Origin: Paraburkholderia acidipaludis NBRC 101816
GTDB taxonomy: Bacteria > Pseudomonadota > Gammaproteobacteria > Burkholderiales > Burkholderiaceae
Assembly: GCF_000684975.1 (NCBI RefSeq)
Contig: NZ_BAXZ01000003.1
Coordinates: forward strand, 62,001-126,000
Reading direction: 5' to 3'
Length of the DNA: 64,000 nt
Position 1 is the first letter of the stretch, and each line of letters begins with the position of its first letter. The position numbers were made by a program, and so were the translations under genes. Positions 25,615 to 34,403 of this stretch are shown in pieces. Below the pieces are notes generated by a model. It had not been told where the DNA came from. It saw only the letters and a program-made list of their open reading frames with translations, and did not search any database.

Positions 25615-26628
25615 ATGGATCTGGACCAGATTGTCGCCGACGCGCAAAGCGCCTTCGCCGCCGCCCTTGATGTCAACACGCTCGAGAACGAGAAGGCGCG
25701 CTTTCTCGGCAAGTCGGGCGCGCTGACCGAACTGCTGAAGGGACTCGGCAAGCTCGATCCCGAGACGCGCAAGACCGAAGGCGCGCGCATCAACGCCGTG
25801 AAGCAGCAGGTCGAGGCCGCGCTCACGGCGCGCCGCCAGGCGCTGGCCGACGCGCTCCTGAACCAGCGCCTCGCCGCCGAAGCGATCGACGTCACGCTGC
25901 CGGGCCGCGGCACGGGCACGGGCAGCCTGCATCCGGTGATGCAGACGTGGGAGCGGGTCGAGCAGATCTTCGGCTCGATCGGCTTCGACGTGGCCGACGG
26001 CCCCGAGATCGAGACCGACTGGTACAACTTTACGTCGCTCAACAGCCCCGAGAACCATCCGGCGCGCTCGATGCAGGACACGTTCTACGTGGACGGCAAG
26101 GACGCCGATGGCCGTCAGCTTTTGTTGCGCACGCACACGAGCCCGATGCAGGTGCGCTACGCGCGCACGCACACGCCGCCCATCAAGGTGATCGTGCCGG
26201 GCCGCACCTACCGCGTGGACAGCGACGCCACCCACTCGCCGATGTTCAATCAGGTCGAAGGCCTGTGGATCGAAGAGAACATCAGCTTCGCGGACCTGAA
26301 GGGTGTCTACACCGATTTCCTGAAGAAGTTCTTCGAGCGTGACGATATCAAGGTGCGCTTCCGTCCGTCGTACTTCCCGTTCACGGAACCGTCCGCCGAA
26401 ATCGACATGATGTTCGAAGAAGGGAAGAACGCGGGCAAGTGGCTCGAGATTTCGGGCTCGGGCCAGGTGCATCCGACGGTGATCCGCAACATGGGCCTCG
26501 ACCCGGAGCGCTATATCGGCTTCGCGTTCGGCAGCGGCCTCGAACGTCTGACGATGCTGCGTTATGGCGTGCAGGACCTGCGCCTGTTCTTCGAAGGCGA
26601 CTTGCGCTTCCTGCGTCAATTTGCTTAA
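25615..26628 (+). CDS. pheS: Phenylalanyl-tRNA synthetase alpha subunit (337 aa)
   Basis: This is the catalytic subunit of the alpha2-beta2 enzyme. An N-terminal coiled coil covers residues 1-85. The class II core follows, with GRTYRVDSDATHSPMFNQVEGL (motif 2), FRPSYFPFTEPSAEIDM and GFAFGSGLERLTMLRYGV (motif 3). Length 337 fits. ATG 25615 was used; an ATG three codons upstream is possible. The distance to the upstream terminator is about 105 bp. Confidence 0.95.
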   Translation: MDLDQIVADAQSAFAAALDVNTLENEKARFLGKSGALTELLKGLGKLDPETRKTEGARINAVKQQVEAALTARRQALADALLNQRLAAEAIDVTLPGRGTGTGSLHPVMQTWERVEQIFGSIGFDVADGPEIETDWYNFTSLNSPENHPARSMQDTFYVDGKDADGRQLLLRTHTSPMQVRYARTHTPPIKVIVPGRTYRVDSDATHSPMFNQVEGLWIEENISFADLKGVYTDFLKKFFERDDIKVRFRPSYFPFTEPSAEIDMMFEEGKNAGKWLEISGSGQVHPTVIRNMGLDPERYIGFAFGSGLERLTMLRYGVQDLRLFFEGDLRFLRQFA

Positions 26629-26732
26629 AGAAGCCACGCATCCGCGGTTCGCGTTGCGGACGCAGCACTGAATGACGAGTGCGCGGGAACCCGCAACGCG
26701 ACGGTCTCAATCTGTCTGGAACGTAAAACGAA

Positions 26733-29162
26733 ATGCTATTTCCCGAATCCTGGCTGAGAAGCTTTGTCGATCCGAAGCTCACGACCGAAGAGCTGGCCCA
26801 CGCGCTCACGATGTCGGGCCTCGAAGTCGAAGGCCTGCGCGCTGCCGCGCCGCCCACCTCGAAGATCGTGGTCGGCCGCGTGCTCGAAGTGGTCAAGCAC
26901 CCGGACGCGGACAAGCTGAACGTGTGTCAGGTCGACGCCGGCACCGGCGCGACGCTGAATATCGTCTGCGGCGCGCCCAATGTGGCGCCCGGCATCAAGG
27001 TGCCGGTGGCGCTCGTCGGCGCGGAACTGCCTCCGGCCGAAGAGGGCGGCAAGCCGTTCGCGATCAAGCTCTCGAAGCTGCGCGGCGTGGAAAGCCAGGG
27101 CATGTTGTGCTCGGCACGCGAGCTCAAGCTTTCCGAGGACCATAGCGGCCTCCTGATCCTGCCGGAAGACACGCCCATCGGTCAGGACATTCGCGAGACG
27201 CTGAATCTCGACGACACCATCTTCGAAATCAAGCTCACGCCGAACAAGGCCGATTGCCTTTCGGTGTACGGCGTCGCGCGCGAAACCGCCGCGATCACGG
27301 GAGCGCCGTTGAAGGCGCCGGTGTTCCCGAAAGTCGAAGTGAAGCTCTCCGAAACATTGCCCGTGAAGATCTCGGCGCCGGACCTCTGCGGCCGCTTCTC
27401 CGGCCGCGTGATTCGCGGCGTGAACGCGCATGCGAAGACGCCGCAATGGATGGTCGAGCGTCTGGAGCGTTCGGGGCAGCGCAGCATCTCGGCGCTCGTC
27501 GATATTTCGAACTACGTGATGCTCGAACTGGGCCGCCCGTCGCACGTGTTCGATCTCGACAAGATCCACGGCTCGATGGACGTGCGCTGGGGCAAGAAGG
27601 GCGAAACGCTGAAGCTGCTCAACGGCAACACCGTCGAAGTCGACGAAACCGTGGGCGTGATCGCCGACGATCGCGAGATCGAAAGCCTCGCGGGCATCAT
27701 GGGCGGCGACAGCACGGCCGTCTCGCTCGACACGAAGAACATCTATCTCGAAGCCGCGTTCTGGTGGCCCGACAGCATTCGCGGCCGTTCGCGCCGCTAC
27801 AACTTCTCGACCGATGCGGGCCATCGCTTCGAGCGCGGCGTGGATTGGTCCACGACCGTCGAGCACATCGAGCGCATCACGCAGCTGATTCTCGATATCT
27901 GCGGCGGCGAAGCCGGCCCGATCGACGACCAGACCGTGAATGTGCCCAGGCGCGAGCCGGTGAAGATGCGCGTTGCGCGTGCGGCTCGCATCATAGGCGT
28001 GCCGATCGGCGCGGACGAGATCGCCGGGATCTTCACGCGCCTGGGCCTTGCTTTCGAACGTGACGCCGAGACCTTCAGCGTGACGCCGCCGCCGTACCGC
28101 TTCGACATCGAGATCGAGGAAGACCTGATCGAAGAAGTCGCCCGTATCTACGGCTTCGAGCGGATTCCGGCGAACCCGCCTGTTGCACGCAGCGAGATGC
28201 GCGCGACGAACGAGACGCGCCGCTCTATCCACGCGATCCGTCATGCGCTTGCCGCGCGCGACTATGCCGAGACGATCAACTTCAGTTTCGTCGATGCCGA
28301 GTGGGAGCAGGACTTCGCGGGCAACGACAAGCCGGTGCGCCTGCTGAACCCGATCGCGAGCCAGCTTTCGGTGATGCGCACGACGCTCTTCGGCAGCCTC
28401 ATCAACGTGCTGCGCCACAACCTCAACCGCCGCGCGGACCGCGTGCGCGTGTTCGAGGCAGGCCGCGTGTTCCTGAACGATCCGTCGATCAAGGCCGGCG
28501 AGATGGCCGTGGAAGGCTTCGCACAACCGAAGATGATCGGCGCGCTCGCGTATGGTCCCGCGCTCGAAGAGCAGTGGGGCGCTGCCACACGCGACGTGGA
28601 CTTCTTCGACGTGAAGGGCGACCTTGAAGCGCTGTTTGCCCCGAGAGCGGTGCGATTCGTGAAGGCGGAGCATTCGGCGCTGCACCCGGGCCGCAGCGCG
28701 CGCGTGGAAGTAGACGGTAAAGCCGTGGGCTGGATCGGCGAACTGCATCCGCGCTGGATGCAGAAGTATGACCTGCCGCACGCGCCGATCCTGTTCGAAG
28801 TCGAAGCCGAGGCGCTGATGGCGCGCGAGCTGCCGACGCCTTCGGAAGTCGCGAAGTTTCCGCCGGTACGACGCGATATCGCGCTGGTCGTCGATCAGGC
28901 GATCGAGGTGCAGGCGCTGCTGGACGAGTTCCACAAGGGCATGCAGGACGAGCCTTGCCGGATTGTCCAGAGGGTTGCATTGTTCGATGAATTTCGTGCA
29001 AAATCAAATACTTCCGGACTTGGCGCGGACGAGAAAAGCCTTGCCTTCCGGGTGACCCTGCAAGATACTGGCGGGACCCTTCAGGACGAGACGGTCGATG
29101 CGGCCATCAAGTCCCTGGTGGATCGCCTGGCTCGAGTGTATGGCGCCCGGCTGCGCGGCTGA
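26733..29162 (+). CDS. pheT: Phenylalanyl-tRNA synthetase beta subunit (809 aa)
   Basis: The beta subunit is responsible for tRNA binding and editing. Domains in order are a tRNA-binding OB domain (near 40-150, VVGRVLEVVKHPDADKL), the B3/B4 editing domain (near 210-380), B5 (near 400-470), a core-like domain, and the C-terminal FDX-ACB (ferredoxin-like anticodon) domain after about residue 710, with FPPVRRDIALVVDQ. Length 809 is typical. ATG 26733 follows a GGAA site. It is in an operon with pheS. Confidence 0.96.
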   Translation: MLFPESWLRSFVDPKLTTEELAHALTMSGLEVEGLRAAAPPTSKIVVGRVLEVVKHPDADKLNVCQVDAGTGATLNIVCGAPNVAPGIKVPVALVGAELPPAEEGGKPFAIKLSKLRGVESQGMLCSARELKLSEDHSGLLILPEDTPIGQDIRETLNLDDTIFEIKLTPNKADCLSVYGVARETAAITGAPLKAPVFPKVEVKLSETLPVKISAPDLCGRFSGRVIRGVNAHAKTPQWMVERLERSGQRSISALVDISNYVMLELGRPSHVFDLDKIHGSMDVRWGKKGETLKLLNGNTVEVDETVGVIADDREIESLAGIMGGDSTAVSLDTKNIYLEAAFWWPDSIRGRSRRYNFSTDAGHRFERGVDWSTTVEHIERITQLILDICGGEAGPIDDQTVNVPRREPVKMRVARAARIIGVPIGADEIAGIFTRLGLAFERDAETFSVTPPPYRFDIEIEEDLIEEVARIYGFERIPANPPVARSEMRATNETRRSIHAIRHALAARDYAETINFSFVDAEWEQDFAGNDKPVRLLNPIASQLSVMRTTLFGSLINVLRHNLNRRADRVRVFEAGRVFLNDPSIKAGEMAVEGFAQPKMIGALAYGPALEEQWGAATRDVDFFDVKGDLEALFAPRAVRFVKAEHSALHPGRSARVEVDGKAVGWIGELHPRWMQKYDLPHAPILFEVEAEALMARELPTPSEVAKFPPVRRDIALVVDQAIEVQALLDEFHKGMQDEPCRIVQRVALFDEFRAKSNTSGLGADEKSLAFRVTLQDTGGTLQDETVDAAIKSLVDRLARVYGARLRG

Positions 29163-29278
29163 GGCTTTGGCACGATCTCAAGGTCTCTGGGTCAAGGCCT
29201 CCAAGGCTTACGCGTTCCGTTGACAGGCTTCCGGCATGTAACTTCGTTGCAACCGGAAGCGCGCCATTTCAAAGATAG

Positions 29279-29689
29279 ATGAACGAAATGAACTCGAGTG
29301 ATTTCGAAGCCCTCCTTGCGGCACAGCGTAGCGCCATGATTCGCGAAATTCCTGCCTCGTCGTCGAACACCACGACGGACACGCCCACGCTGACCAAGGC
29401 CGAACTGGCGGAGCTGCTGTTCGACAACGTCGGGCTCAACAAGCGCGAAGCGAAGGACATGGTCGAAGCGTTCTTCGAAGTGATCCGCGACGCACTGGAA
29501 AGCGGCGACAGCGTGAAGCTGTCGGGCTTCGGCAATTTCCAGCTGCGCGACAAGCCGCAGCGTCCTGGCCGCAATCCGAAGACGGGCGAGGCGATTCCGA
29601 TCGCCGCGCGCCGCGTGGTGACGTTCCACGCGAGCCAGAAATTGAAGGCGCTGGTGGAAAGCGGCGCCGAAGCAAGCTTTACCCGTTAG
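29279..29689 (+). CDS. ihfA: Integration host factor alpha subunit (136 aa)
   Basis: IHF is a DNA-bending nucleoid protein. The HU/IHF domain spans about residues 38-130 (LTKAELAELLFDNVGLNKRE, then the loop RDKPQRPGRNPKTGEAIPI with the intercalating Pro, then RRVVTFHASQKLK). The E. coli protein is about 99 residues; this one has an N-terminal extension of about 35, rich in Ser and Thr. Internal ATGs at 29288 or 29336 could be the real start, so the extension is uncertain. The position after pheT is the usual one. Confidence 0.93.
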   Translation: MNEMNSSDFEALLAAQRSAMIREIPASSSNTTTDTPTLTKAELAELLFDNVGLNKREAKDMVEAFFEVIRDALESGDSVKLSGFGNFQLRDKPQRPGRNPKTGEAIPIAARRVVTFHASQKLKALVESGAEASFTR

Positions 29690-29784
29690 CGCCACAGCGG
29701 CGCTCCCGCCGCGGGGCAGTGAGGCGGGGAGCATGACGAAGCGGCCACGCGATATTGCGCAACCACCACGACGGCAACCCGGCG

Positions 29785-30186
29785 ATGACATCGACAAGCG
29801 AAAAGGTCGTCCTGCCTCCGATCCCCGCCAAGCGCTACTTCACGATAGGCGAAGTGAGCGAACTCTGCGGCGTGAAGCCCCATGTACTGCGTTACTGGGA
29901 GCAGGAGTTCACGCAGTTGAAGCCGGTGAAGCGGCGCGGCAATCGCCGCTATTACCAGCATCACGAGGTTCTGCTGATCCGGCGTATACGCGAGCTGCTG
30001 TACGAGCAGGGTTTCACGATCAATGGCGCGCGCAACCGTCTGGATGCGCACGGCGGCATGGTCGAGGAGCCGGCGCAGCAGGAGGTGGTGCAGGCACCGG
30101 CAGGCGCGCAGGGGACGATGGCGATGGTGGACGTCGATCAACTGCGCAAGGAGTTGCTGCATGTGCTCGACCTGCTTGGGCAATGA
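29785..30186 (+). CDS. MerR-family transcriptional regulator (133 aa)
   Basis: The N-terminal winged helix-turn-helix is clear: RYFTIGEVSELCGVKPHVLR, then YWEQEFTQLKPVKRRGNRR with the wing. A Gln/Ala-rich segment follows, then an acidic leucine helix at the C terminus (QLRKELLHVLDLLGQ). There are no Cys-rich metal-binding loops, so this is not a metal sensor of the MerR/CueR kind. It is the gene that usually closes the pheST-ihfA cluster in beta-proteobacteria. Start ATG 29785 was preferred to TTG 29755. Confidence 0.88.
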   Translation: MTSTSEKVVLPPIPAKRYFTIGEVSELCGVKPHVLRYWEQEFTQLKPVKRRGNRRYYQHHEVLLIRRIRELLYEQGFTINGARNRLDAHGGMVEEPAQQEVVQAPAGAQGTMAMVDVDQLRKELLHVLDLLGQ

Positions 30187-30239
30187 AGCGCCCGGCGCGA
30201 ATTTTCTCTGTGACGGTTCTAATTGGGCATAGGCTCTGT

Positions 30240-30257
30240 TATACTGTTTAGCTCTTT
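30240..30257 (+). promoter_or_regulatory. -10 element of the tRNA-Pro promoter
   Basis: TATACT at 30240-30245 lies 12 bases before the tRNA 5' end at 30258. The spacing suits a promoter. No good -35 was found at 17-18 bases (TTCTAA or GTTCTA), so it may need an activator or be a weak match. Confidence 0.5.
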
Positions 30258-30334
<77 letters not shown>

Positions 30335-30339
30335 GATCA

Positions 30340-30372
30340 AACCCGCTTGGCGTAAGGCTAAGCGGGTTTTTC
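30340..30372 (+). terminator. Intrinsic terminator after tRNA-Pro
   Basis: The stem AACCCGCTT/AAGCGGGTT closes an 11-base loop and is followed by TTT. It starts 6 bases after the tRNA CCA end. Confidence 0.85.
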
Positions 30373-30425
30373 GTTTGTGCTGAAAAAAGTGCGAATTGGA
30401 GAACATTTTGGAGACTCTCTAATAT

Positions 30426-30596
30426 TCACGCCGTTTTTATCGCCGGAAGGTGCAGTATGACAGTCGAAACTGGCACCTCCCGGGACTTGATGTAGCCCTC
30501 GGTCGTCGAGCGATCGGTATGGGCTCCAGCCACCTGCAGCGCGTCAATGTTATAGCCGGCGCGCTTCGCATCCGTCAGCGCCTTCCCGCGCAACAT
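30426..30596 (-). pseudogene. Tyrosine recombinase, C-terminal fragment (56 codons)
   Basis: The minus-strand frame from ATG 30596 to TGA 30426 encodes a fragment of a phage integrase: LRGKALTDAKRAGYN, AGAHTDRS and TTEGYIKSR. These carry the catalytic Arg of the HxxR box (the His itself is missing), the later His and the nucleophile Tyr. It stops 92 bases from tRNA-Pro, as intact integrases do. The sequence breaks off at the HxxR box, so about 80 percent of the gene is missing. It is non-functional on its own. Confidence 0.75.
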
Positions 30597-30615
30597 CACG
30601 CCCAGCCAGGAGCAG

Positions 30616-30936
30616 GTGATCGAGCTTGCGGCCTGTGCGCCAACGGGCGCCGAGCTCCGGCGCGCCTACGAGCTCGCCGTGGAAGCGCGCGATAACGCGA
30701 GCGACCCGGCTGCAATCAACGCCGCGTTTGTGCGCTCGAAGCTTGAGCAGTTGCGCCGACCGACGCCCAAACGCGAGGACAACGCGTGGAAGCGAAGCCC
30801 TGCGGGGATCGAGCGCAAGGCGTCTGAGCTTGGCATCGTTTGCCCACCCGGGCGAGACCACGCGTGGCTCGCCGAGAAGTGCGAAAGCGTGCTGCGCCAG
30901 CGCGCACCCAAAGCGAACAAACGCTCAACCGCGTAA
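30616..30936 (+). CDS. Phage-type small protein, unknown (106 aa)
   Basis: A GTG at 30616 (VIELAACAPTGAELRRAY) opens a helical, charged protein with GIERKASELGIVCPPGRDHAWL. It resembles small proteins of unknown function in Burkholderia phage and island replication regions. In the same frame the reading runs on upstream (NITPSQEQ), right up to the break in the integrase fragment. The true start may have been lost in a deletion. The ribosome binding site is weak. Confidence 0.45.
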   Translation: MIELAACAPTGAELRRAYELAVEARDNASDPAAINAAFVRSKLEQLRRPTPKREDNAWKRSPAGIERKASELGIVCPPGRDHAWLAEKCESVLRQRAPKANKRSTA

Positions 30937-31094
30937 GCACTATCGCGGTCGAACACAACGGAATTGTCAAACCGCTTGGAAATTGGTGCGACGAAAAGGG
31001 AATTCCGCGATGGAAAGCATATGACATGGTTGAAGAAGGTATCCGGCCAGAGGCTGTACTTGGTTTTTTTCCGCCCTTAAAGGAGGCCGAATGA
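30840..31094 (+). CDS. Small phage-type protein, start uncertain
   Basis: The credible coding part is the last 45-55 residues (GIVKPLGNWCDEKGIPRW, AYDMVEEGIRPEAVLGFF). No ATG or GTG exists at a fitting place; TTG 30840 or ATT 30963 are the only candidates. Its TGA overlaps the ATG of the next gene (ATGA), so translation is probably coupled, which supports it being real. The compact basic-acidic pattern suggests a DNA-binding helix, but no family was recognised. Confidence 0.4.
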   Translation: MPTRARPRVARREVRKRAAPARTQSEQTLNRVSTIAVEHNGIVKPLGNWCDEKGIPRWKAYDMVEEGIRPEAVLGFFPPLKEAE

Positions 31095-31249
31095 ACACCG
31101 ACCATCGCCACGACCAGACGCGCGCCATTCGCGAAGACCACGAGAAGCGGCCCGCGGCGCGCAACGAAACGCCGCGCGAGGCCCGTTGGAGGCGCGAGCG
31201 CGAGGAAGCCGCAGCGCGCGCCAAGGCGAAACCGCACGAAGGGTACTGA
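31091..31249 (+). CDS. Small charged protein in the island remnant (52 aa)
   Basis: ATG 31091 has a near-perfect ribosome binding site (AAAGGAGG, 5 bases before). It encodes a very hydrophilic Arg/Glu/Ala peptide (RHDQTRAIREDHEKR, then RWRRERE), likely helical. It overlaps the upstream gene by 4 bases and lies 3 bases before the RuvC-like frame. I know no family. The strong ribosome binding site and spacing argue it is translated. Confidence 0.55.
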   Translation: MNTDHRHDQTRAIREDHEKRPAARNETPREARWRREREEAAARAKAKPHEGY

Positions 31250-31252
31250 GCG

Positions 31253-31741
31253 ATGATCATCGCGGGAATCGACCCGGGCCTCACTGGCGCCGTCGCCTTT
31301 GTCGATCACCATGGCCTGCGCGCCGTGTTCGATCTGCCGACAATGCCCCGGCCAAACATTGGCCCCGCAGCGCGCGTAAAGCGCCAGTGTGACGGCCGCG
31401 CGCTTGCGGCAATGCTGCGAGAGCAGCACGACCCGCGGGAGCCCTTGCTGGTCGTGCTGGAGGACGTGCGCATGATGGGCGGCCAGAACAACGCCATGCA
31501 AGCGCAAGAAGCGCTCGTGCACACGCGTGGGGTGGTGGAGGGTGTGCGTGGCGTAGTGATGGTGTATGCGACAGATGCAAGCGGCGATGGCGCGCCCCGT
31601 GACTACACCCTGTACAGCACCGATGCAGGCAAATCGTGGTCGGAATCGGATGACGGCACGATGATGGGCGGCTATTTCGATCCTGATACGAACACCTTGT
31701 ATTCACTGTTTGCCTACACGTTGAAAAAGCGAAAGCTGTAG
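31253..31741 (+). pseudogene. RuvC-like N-terminus fused to an Asp-box C-terminus (162 aa)
   Basis: The N-terminal ~100 residues match a RuvC-type Holliday junction resolvase of phage kind: MIIAGIDPGLTGAVAFVD with the catalytic Asp7, and VVLEDVRMMGGQNN with the second acidic residue near 70. Then, after HTRGVVEGVRG, the chain switches to YTLYSTDAGKSWSESDDG, an Asp-box (SxDxGxxW) of the kind found in sialidase or tail-fibre propellers, and it ends in FAYTLKKRKL. RuvC proper should continue with its last two catalytic acids, which are missing. This is best read as a deletion fusion. Confidence 0.55.
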
Positions 31742-32086
31742 CTGGGTGTAGTTGCCGCAAAGTACCGTTTCGTTTGCGCGGCGGCCATGAGTTCGAGATG
31801 TCGGCGGCGACGGTTCTGGACGTTCGCTGGTGCGCGAAATGCACGACTCAAGGAATCGCCGACGATCGTCGTCAGCGGGGCGGCCTGTGCCTCTCCGCTT
31901 TGCAGCCCGCTTTGCCGTCCGCTTTGCCGCGTCGCTCGAATGAGCGAGCAAGAAACGGCTGTCAATTTTTCTCACATATCGGTGAGAATCCTTCGTTATG
32001 AACCCAGCGCCGCGCGCCGTAGGATATGCGATGCGCTCCGCGCGCACCCGCCCGCGTCCAGCAAGCTTTCCTCGAGCCCCTACGTC
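31742..32086. other. Intergenic region between the island remnant and the EamA gene
   Basis: This 345-bp stretch holds no convincing gene. An open frame read from 31787 lacks family features until the EamA ATG at 32087. No copy of the tRNA-Pro 3' end was seen here, which would have marked a right attachment site. Confidence 0.4.
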
Positions 32087-33025
32087 ATGAACCCCGCCAA
32101 TCTCGCGCAACTACTCTTTCTCGCCGCCGTATGGGGCGGTTCGTTCCTGTTCATCCGTGTTGGCGTGACCGGCTTCGGTGTGGCGCCGCTCATGGCGCTG
32201 CGCGTCGGCATTGGGGCGTTGTTCCTGCTGCTCGTGCTGTTTTCGCGCCGCAACGCGCGCGAGGCAATTGGCACTTTGCGCGAGCGCGCCTGGCCGCTTC
32301 TGGTCGTCGGCATCCTCAACTCGGCGGCGCCGTTCTGTCTCTTTGCGTGGGCCGAGTTGACGCTTTCGGCCGGCGTGACGTCGGTGATCAATGCGACCAC
32401 GCCGCTGTGGGGCGCGGTCGTCGCCTGGCTGTGGCTCAAGGACCGTCTGAGCGGTTTGCGTGTCGCGGGCCTCGTGATCGGCTTCGCAGGTGTGCTCGCA
32501 CTCGTTGGCGATCAGATCTTCACGCATGCGGGCGACGGCGCGTCTTCGACGGCCACTGCGCTCGCGGCCCTCGCCGCGCTGGCCGCCGCGCTGCTCTACG
32601 GCATCGCCGCGAGCTACACGAAGCGCCACCTGACCGGCGTCGATCCGCTGACTGTCGCGGCGGGCACCATGACTGGCGCGACGATCGTGCTTTTGCCGTT
32701 CGCCGTCGCTACCTGGCCCACCGCGTCCATTTCGCTCACCGCGTGGAGCTCGGTGCTTGCGCTCGGCGTTGTCTGCACGGGTATAGCGTACCTGCTTTAC
32801 TTCAAGCTCATCGCCGCTATCGGCCCTGCGCGGACGATCACAGTCACGTTCGTCATCCCGGTGTTCGGCATCCTGTGGGGTGCGCTCTTTCTCGGCGAGC
32901 GCGTATCGCTGGGGATGGTCGAGGCGTGTCTTGCGATTCTCGCCGGTACTGCGCTCGCGACGGGCTTCGTCAAGCGCTTGCCCGGCTTCGGTGCACGCCG
33001 GAGCGAGGCCGGCGCGAAGCAATAG
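32087..33025 (+). CDS. EamA (DMT) family transporter (312 aa)
   Basis: The protein has ten hydrophobic helices in two EamA repeats, at about residues 1-140 and 150-295. The N-terminal signature is LFLAAVWGGSFLFIRVG, with INATTPLWGAVVAWLWLKD in the first repeat and VTFVIPVFGILWGALFLGE in the second. These transporters export amino acids or metabolites; the substrate is unknown. ATG 32087 lies at the beginning of the first helix, and the upstream part of the frame is not coding. A GC-rich hairpin (CCGCCGC/GCGGCGG) follows 36 bases after the stop. Confidence 0.88.
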   Translation: MNPANLAQLLFLAAVWGGSFLFIRVGVTGFGVAPLMALRVGIGALFLLLVLFSRRNAREAIGTLRERAWPLLVVGILNSAAPFCLFAWAELTLSAGVTSVINATTPLWGAVVAWLWLKDRLSGLRVAGLVIGFAGVLALVGDQIFTHAGDGASSTATALAALAALAAALLYGIAASYTKRHLTGVDPLTVAAGTMTGATIVLLPFAVATWPTASISLTAWSSVLALGVVCTGIAYLLYFKLIAAIGPARTITVTFVIPVFGILWGALFLGERVSLGMVEACLAILAGTALATGFVKRLPGFGARRSEAGAKQ

Positions 33026-33771
33026 GCGCAGGATCTCAACCGCCGTTTGACCGTCTCAAGCCGCCGCGCTTCGTAGTGCGGCGGTATCTTTCGTGCTCCC
33101 GACCATGCTTGAACGGCGCACTATTCCCTTGCACTTAAACACGTGAATACACGGCACTTTTCATCCGTCGGCCGTGATATTGCACGCTATGTGCAGCGTG
33201 ATACAGACATCCGCGATTTAATGTGAGGCAATCGGTAAATCGGAATGCAATGTCTGCACTCGCAAGAAAAAACTACCTCGAAATACGGAATTAATACGCT
33301 ATTGGCGCACTCCATAATGCGTATTTGAAAGCCATTGGTCAGGCGGGGGCGAGCAGTTTCGTATGACCTCTGGCTCTTCCCAAGGCCCTCTGGCGGCAAG
33401 CCGTGGTCACGTCCGGGCAGGCATGGGGATTCGCGTTTAAACTGGGTTAATGTCGTTGGGTTAGCGGTGTAATCTGCAGCCATCTACTGCGGCTTTCACA
33501 TTGAGGCGGGCCGTGCTTATGTGCCTGCATCAATTGCGTAACGCTGAATTGCGGTATTGAAGATTTATCGGGAAGAGAAGAACCGGTAGTTTAGCCCCGC
33601 GCCGGGCAGGGGGACGCATTGTCCATGTGTGTGGCGCGAATGAGCAAGCTTGAACCGACACACGGCGGGCCGCGCAGGCGGCGAGCCTGAGCGAGCGTCG
33701 CACCGACCGCCCATGCGCGGGACGGCCGATGCGATGGCGTCGTGCGGTCGACATTCGTCTCGGGGACTTAT
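33026..33771. other. Long AT-richer intergenic region before pagL
   Basis: This 746-bp gap has lower GC than its neighbours. It contains a hairpin at 33061-33084 that may end the EamA transcript, and a palindrome CACGCTATGTGCAGCGTG near 33183. I found no convincing frame; a minus-strand 98-codon frame has no usable features. A regulatory or non-coding role is possible but unproven. Confidence 0.4.
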
Positions 33772-34338
33772 ATGACTGACAAACAATCGGTCTGGCGAGG
33801 GCGTGCCGTGCGCGGCGCGCTGACTGCGCTGCTGGCGTTCGGGGCCGCTGGCGCGCAGGCGGACCAGTTCGGCATTCAACTGGCGCCAGGTGTAGCCGAC
33901 CACGATGTGAAGAAGCTCGATCTCGGCCTCGTCTGGGATCCGGGTCTGCAGTGGTGGCATATCGGCGGATTCCATTTCACGGTGGTGGGCGAAGCTCACG
34001 TGGCGTATTGGGACCTGCAGGCGCAGGACGCCGTGCGTCCGAACATCTGGGAATTCGGTGCGACACCGGTGTTCCGCATCATCAAGGACACGGGCTGGTT
34101 CCGGCCGTTCTTCGAGGCCGGCGTGGGCGTGCGGATGCTTTCGCATACGCGTCTGACGCCCGATAGGACGTTGTCGACGTCGTTCCAGTTTGCCGACATG
34201 GTGGGCATTGGCGCGCAGTTCGGCGAGCATCAGAACTATCAGGCCGGGTTTCGCTTCCAGCACATCTCGAATGCGGACATCAAGCAACCGAATCCCGGCG
34301 AGGACTTCAGCGAGATCTATATCCAGTACAACTTCTAG
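33772..34338 (+). CDS. pagL: Lipid A 3-O-deacylase, PagL family (188 aa)
   Basis: This outer-membrane beta-barrel lipase removes the 3-position acyl chain from lipid A. A signal peptide covers residues 1-31 (LTALLAFGAAGAQA, cleavage before DQFGIQ). The C terminus holds the active-site block FRFQHISNADI (His-x-Ser) and the Glu in EDFSEIYIQYNF, the His-Ser-Glu triad of PagL. The last residue is Phe, as in outer-membrane barrels. Length fits. Start ATG 33772. Confidence 0.88.
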   Translation: MTDKQSVWRGRAVRGALTALLAFGAAGAQADQFGIQLAPGVADHDVKKLDLGLVWDPGLQWWHIGGFHFTVVGEAHVAYWDLQAQDAVRPNIWEFGATPVFRIIKDTGWFRPFFEAGVGVRMLSHTRLTPDRTLSTSFQFADMVGIGAQFGEHQNYQAGFRFQHISNADIKQPNPGEDFSEIYIQYNF

Positions 34339-34403
34339 ACCCGGTCGCCGGCGGCGGCCGGCAGCACCTCGATCGTCGCGCGATGGCGCGAAGAGGAGAC
34401 GTT

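Larger units (their letters stand above)
30426..31741. mobile_element. Remnant of an integrated element at tRNA-Pro
   Basis: A short stretch next to the tRNA carries a truncated tyrosine integrase, two to three small phage-type ORFs and a RuvC-like chimera. This is the usual order at the integrase end of a tRNA-inserted island. No repeat of the tRNA 3' end was found downstream, so the outer attachment site seems lost. Base composition is lower in GC at the left end. Deletion is the simplest explanation (inference). Confidence 0.6.

Noticed and set aside
31742..32086. Possible right attachment site (tRNA-Pro 3' end copy)
   Set aside because: No sequence matching the tRNA-Pro T-arm and acceptor was found, so no att site is claimed.
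33187..33483. A 98-codon minus-strand frame in the AT-richer gap
   Set aside because: No family features, no good ribosome binding site, and no neighbour context; kept only as part of the intergenic description.
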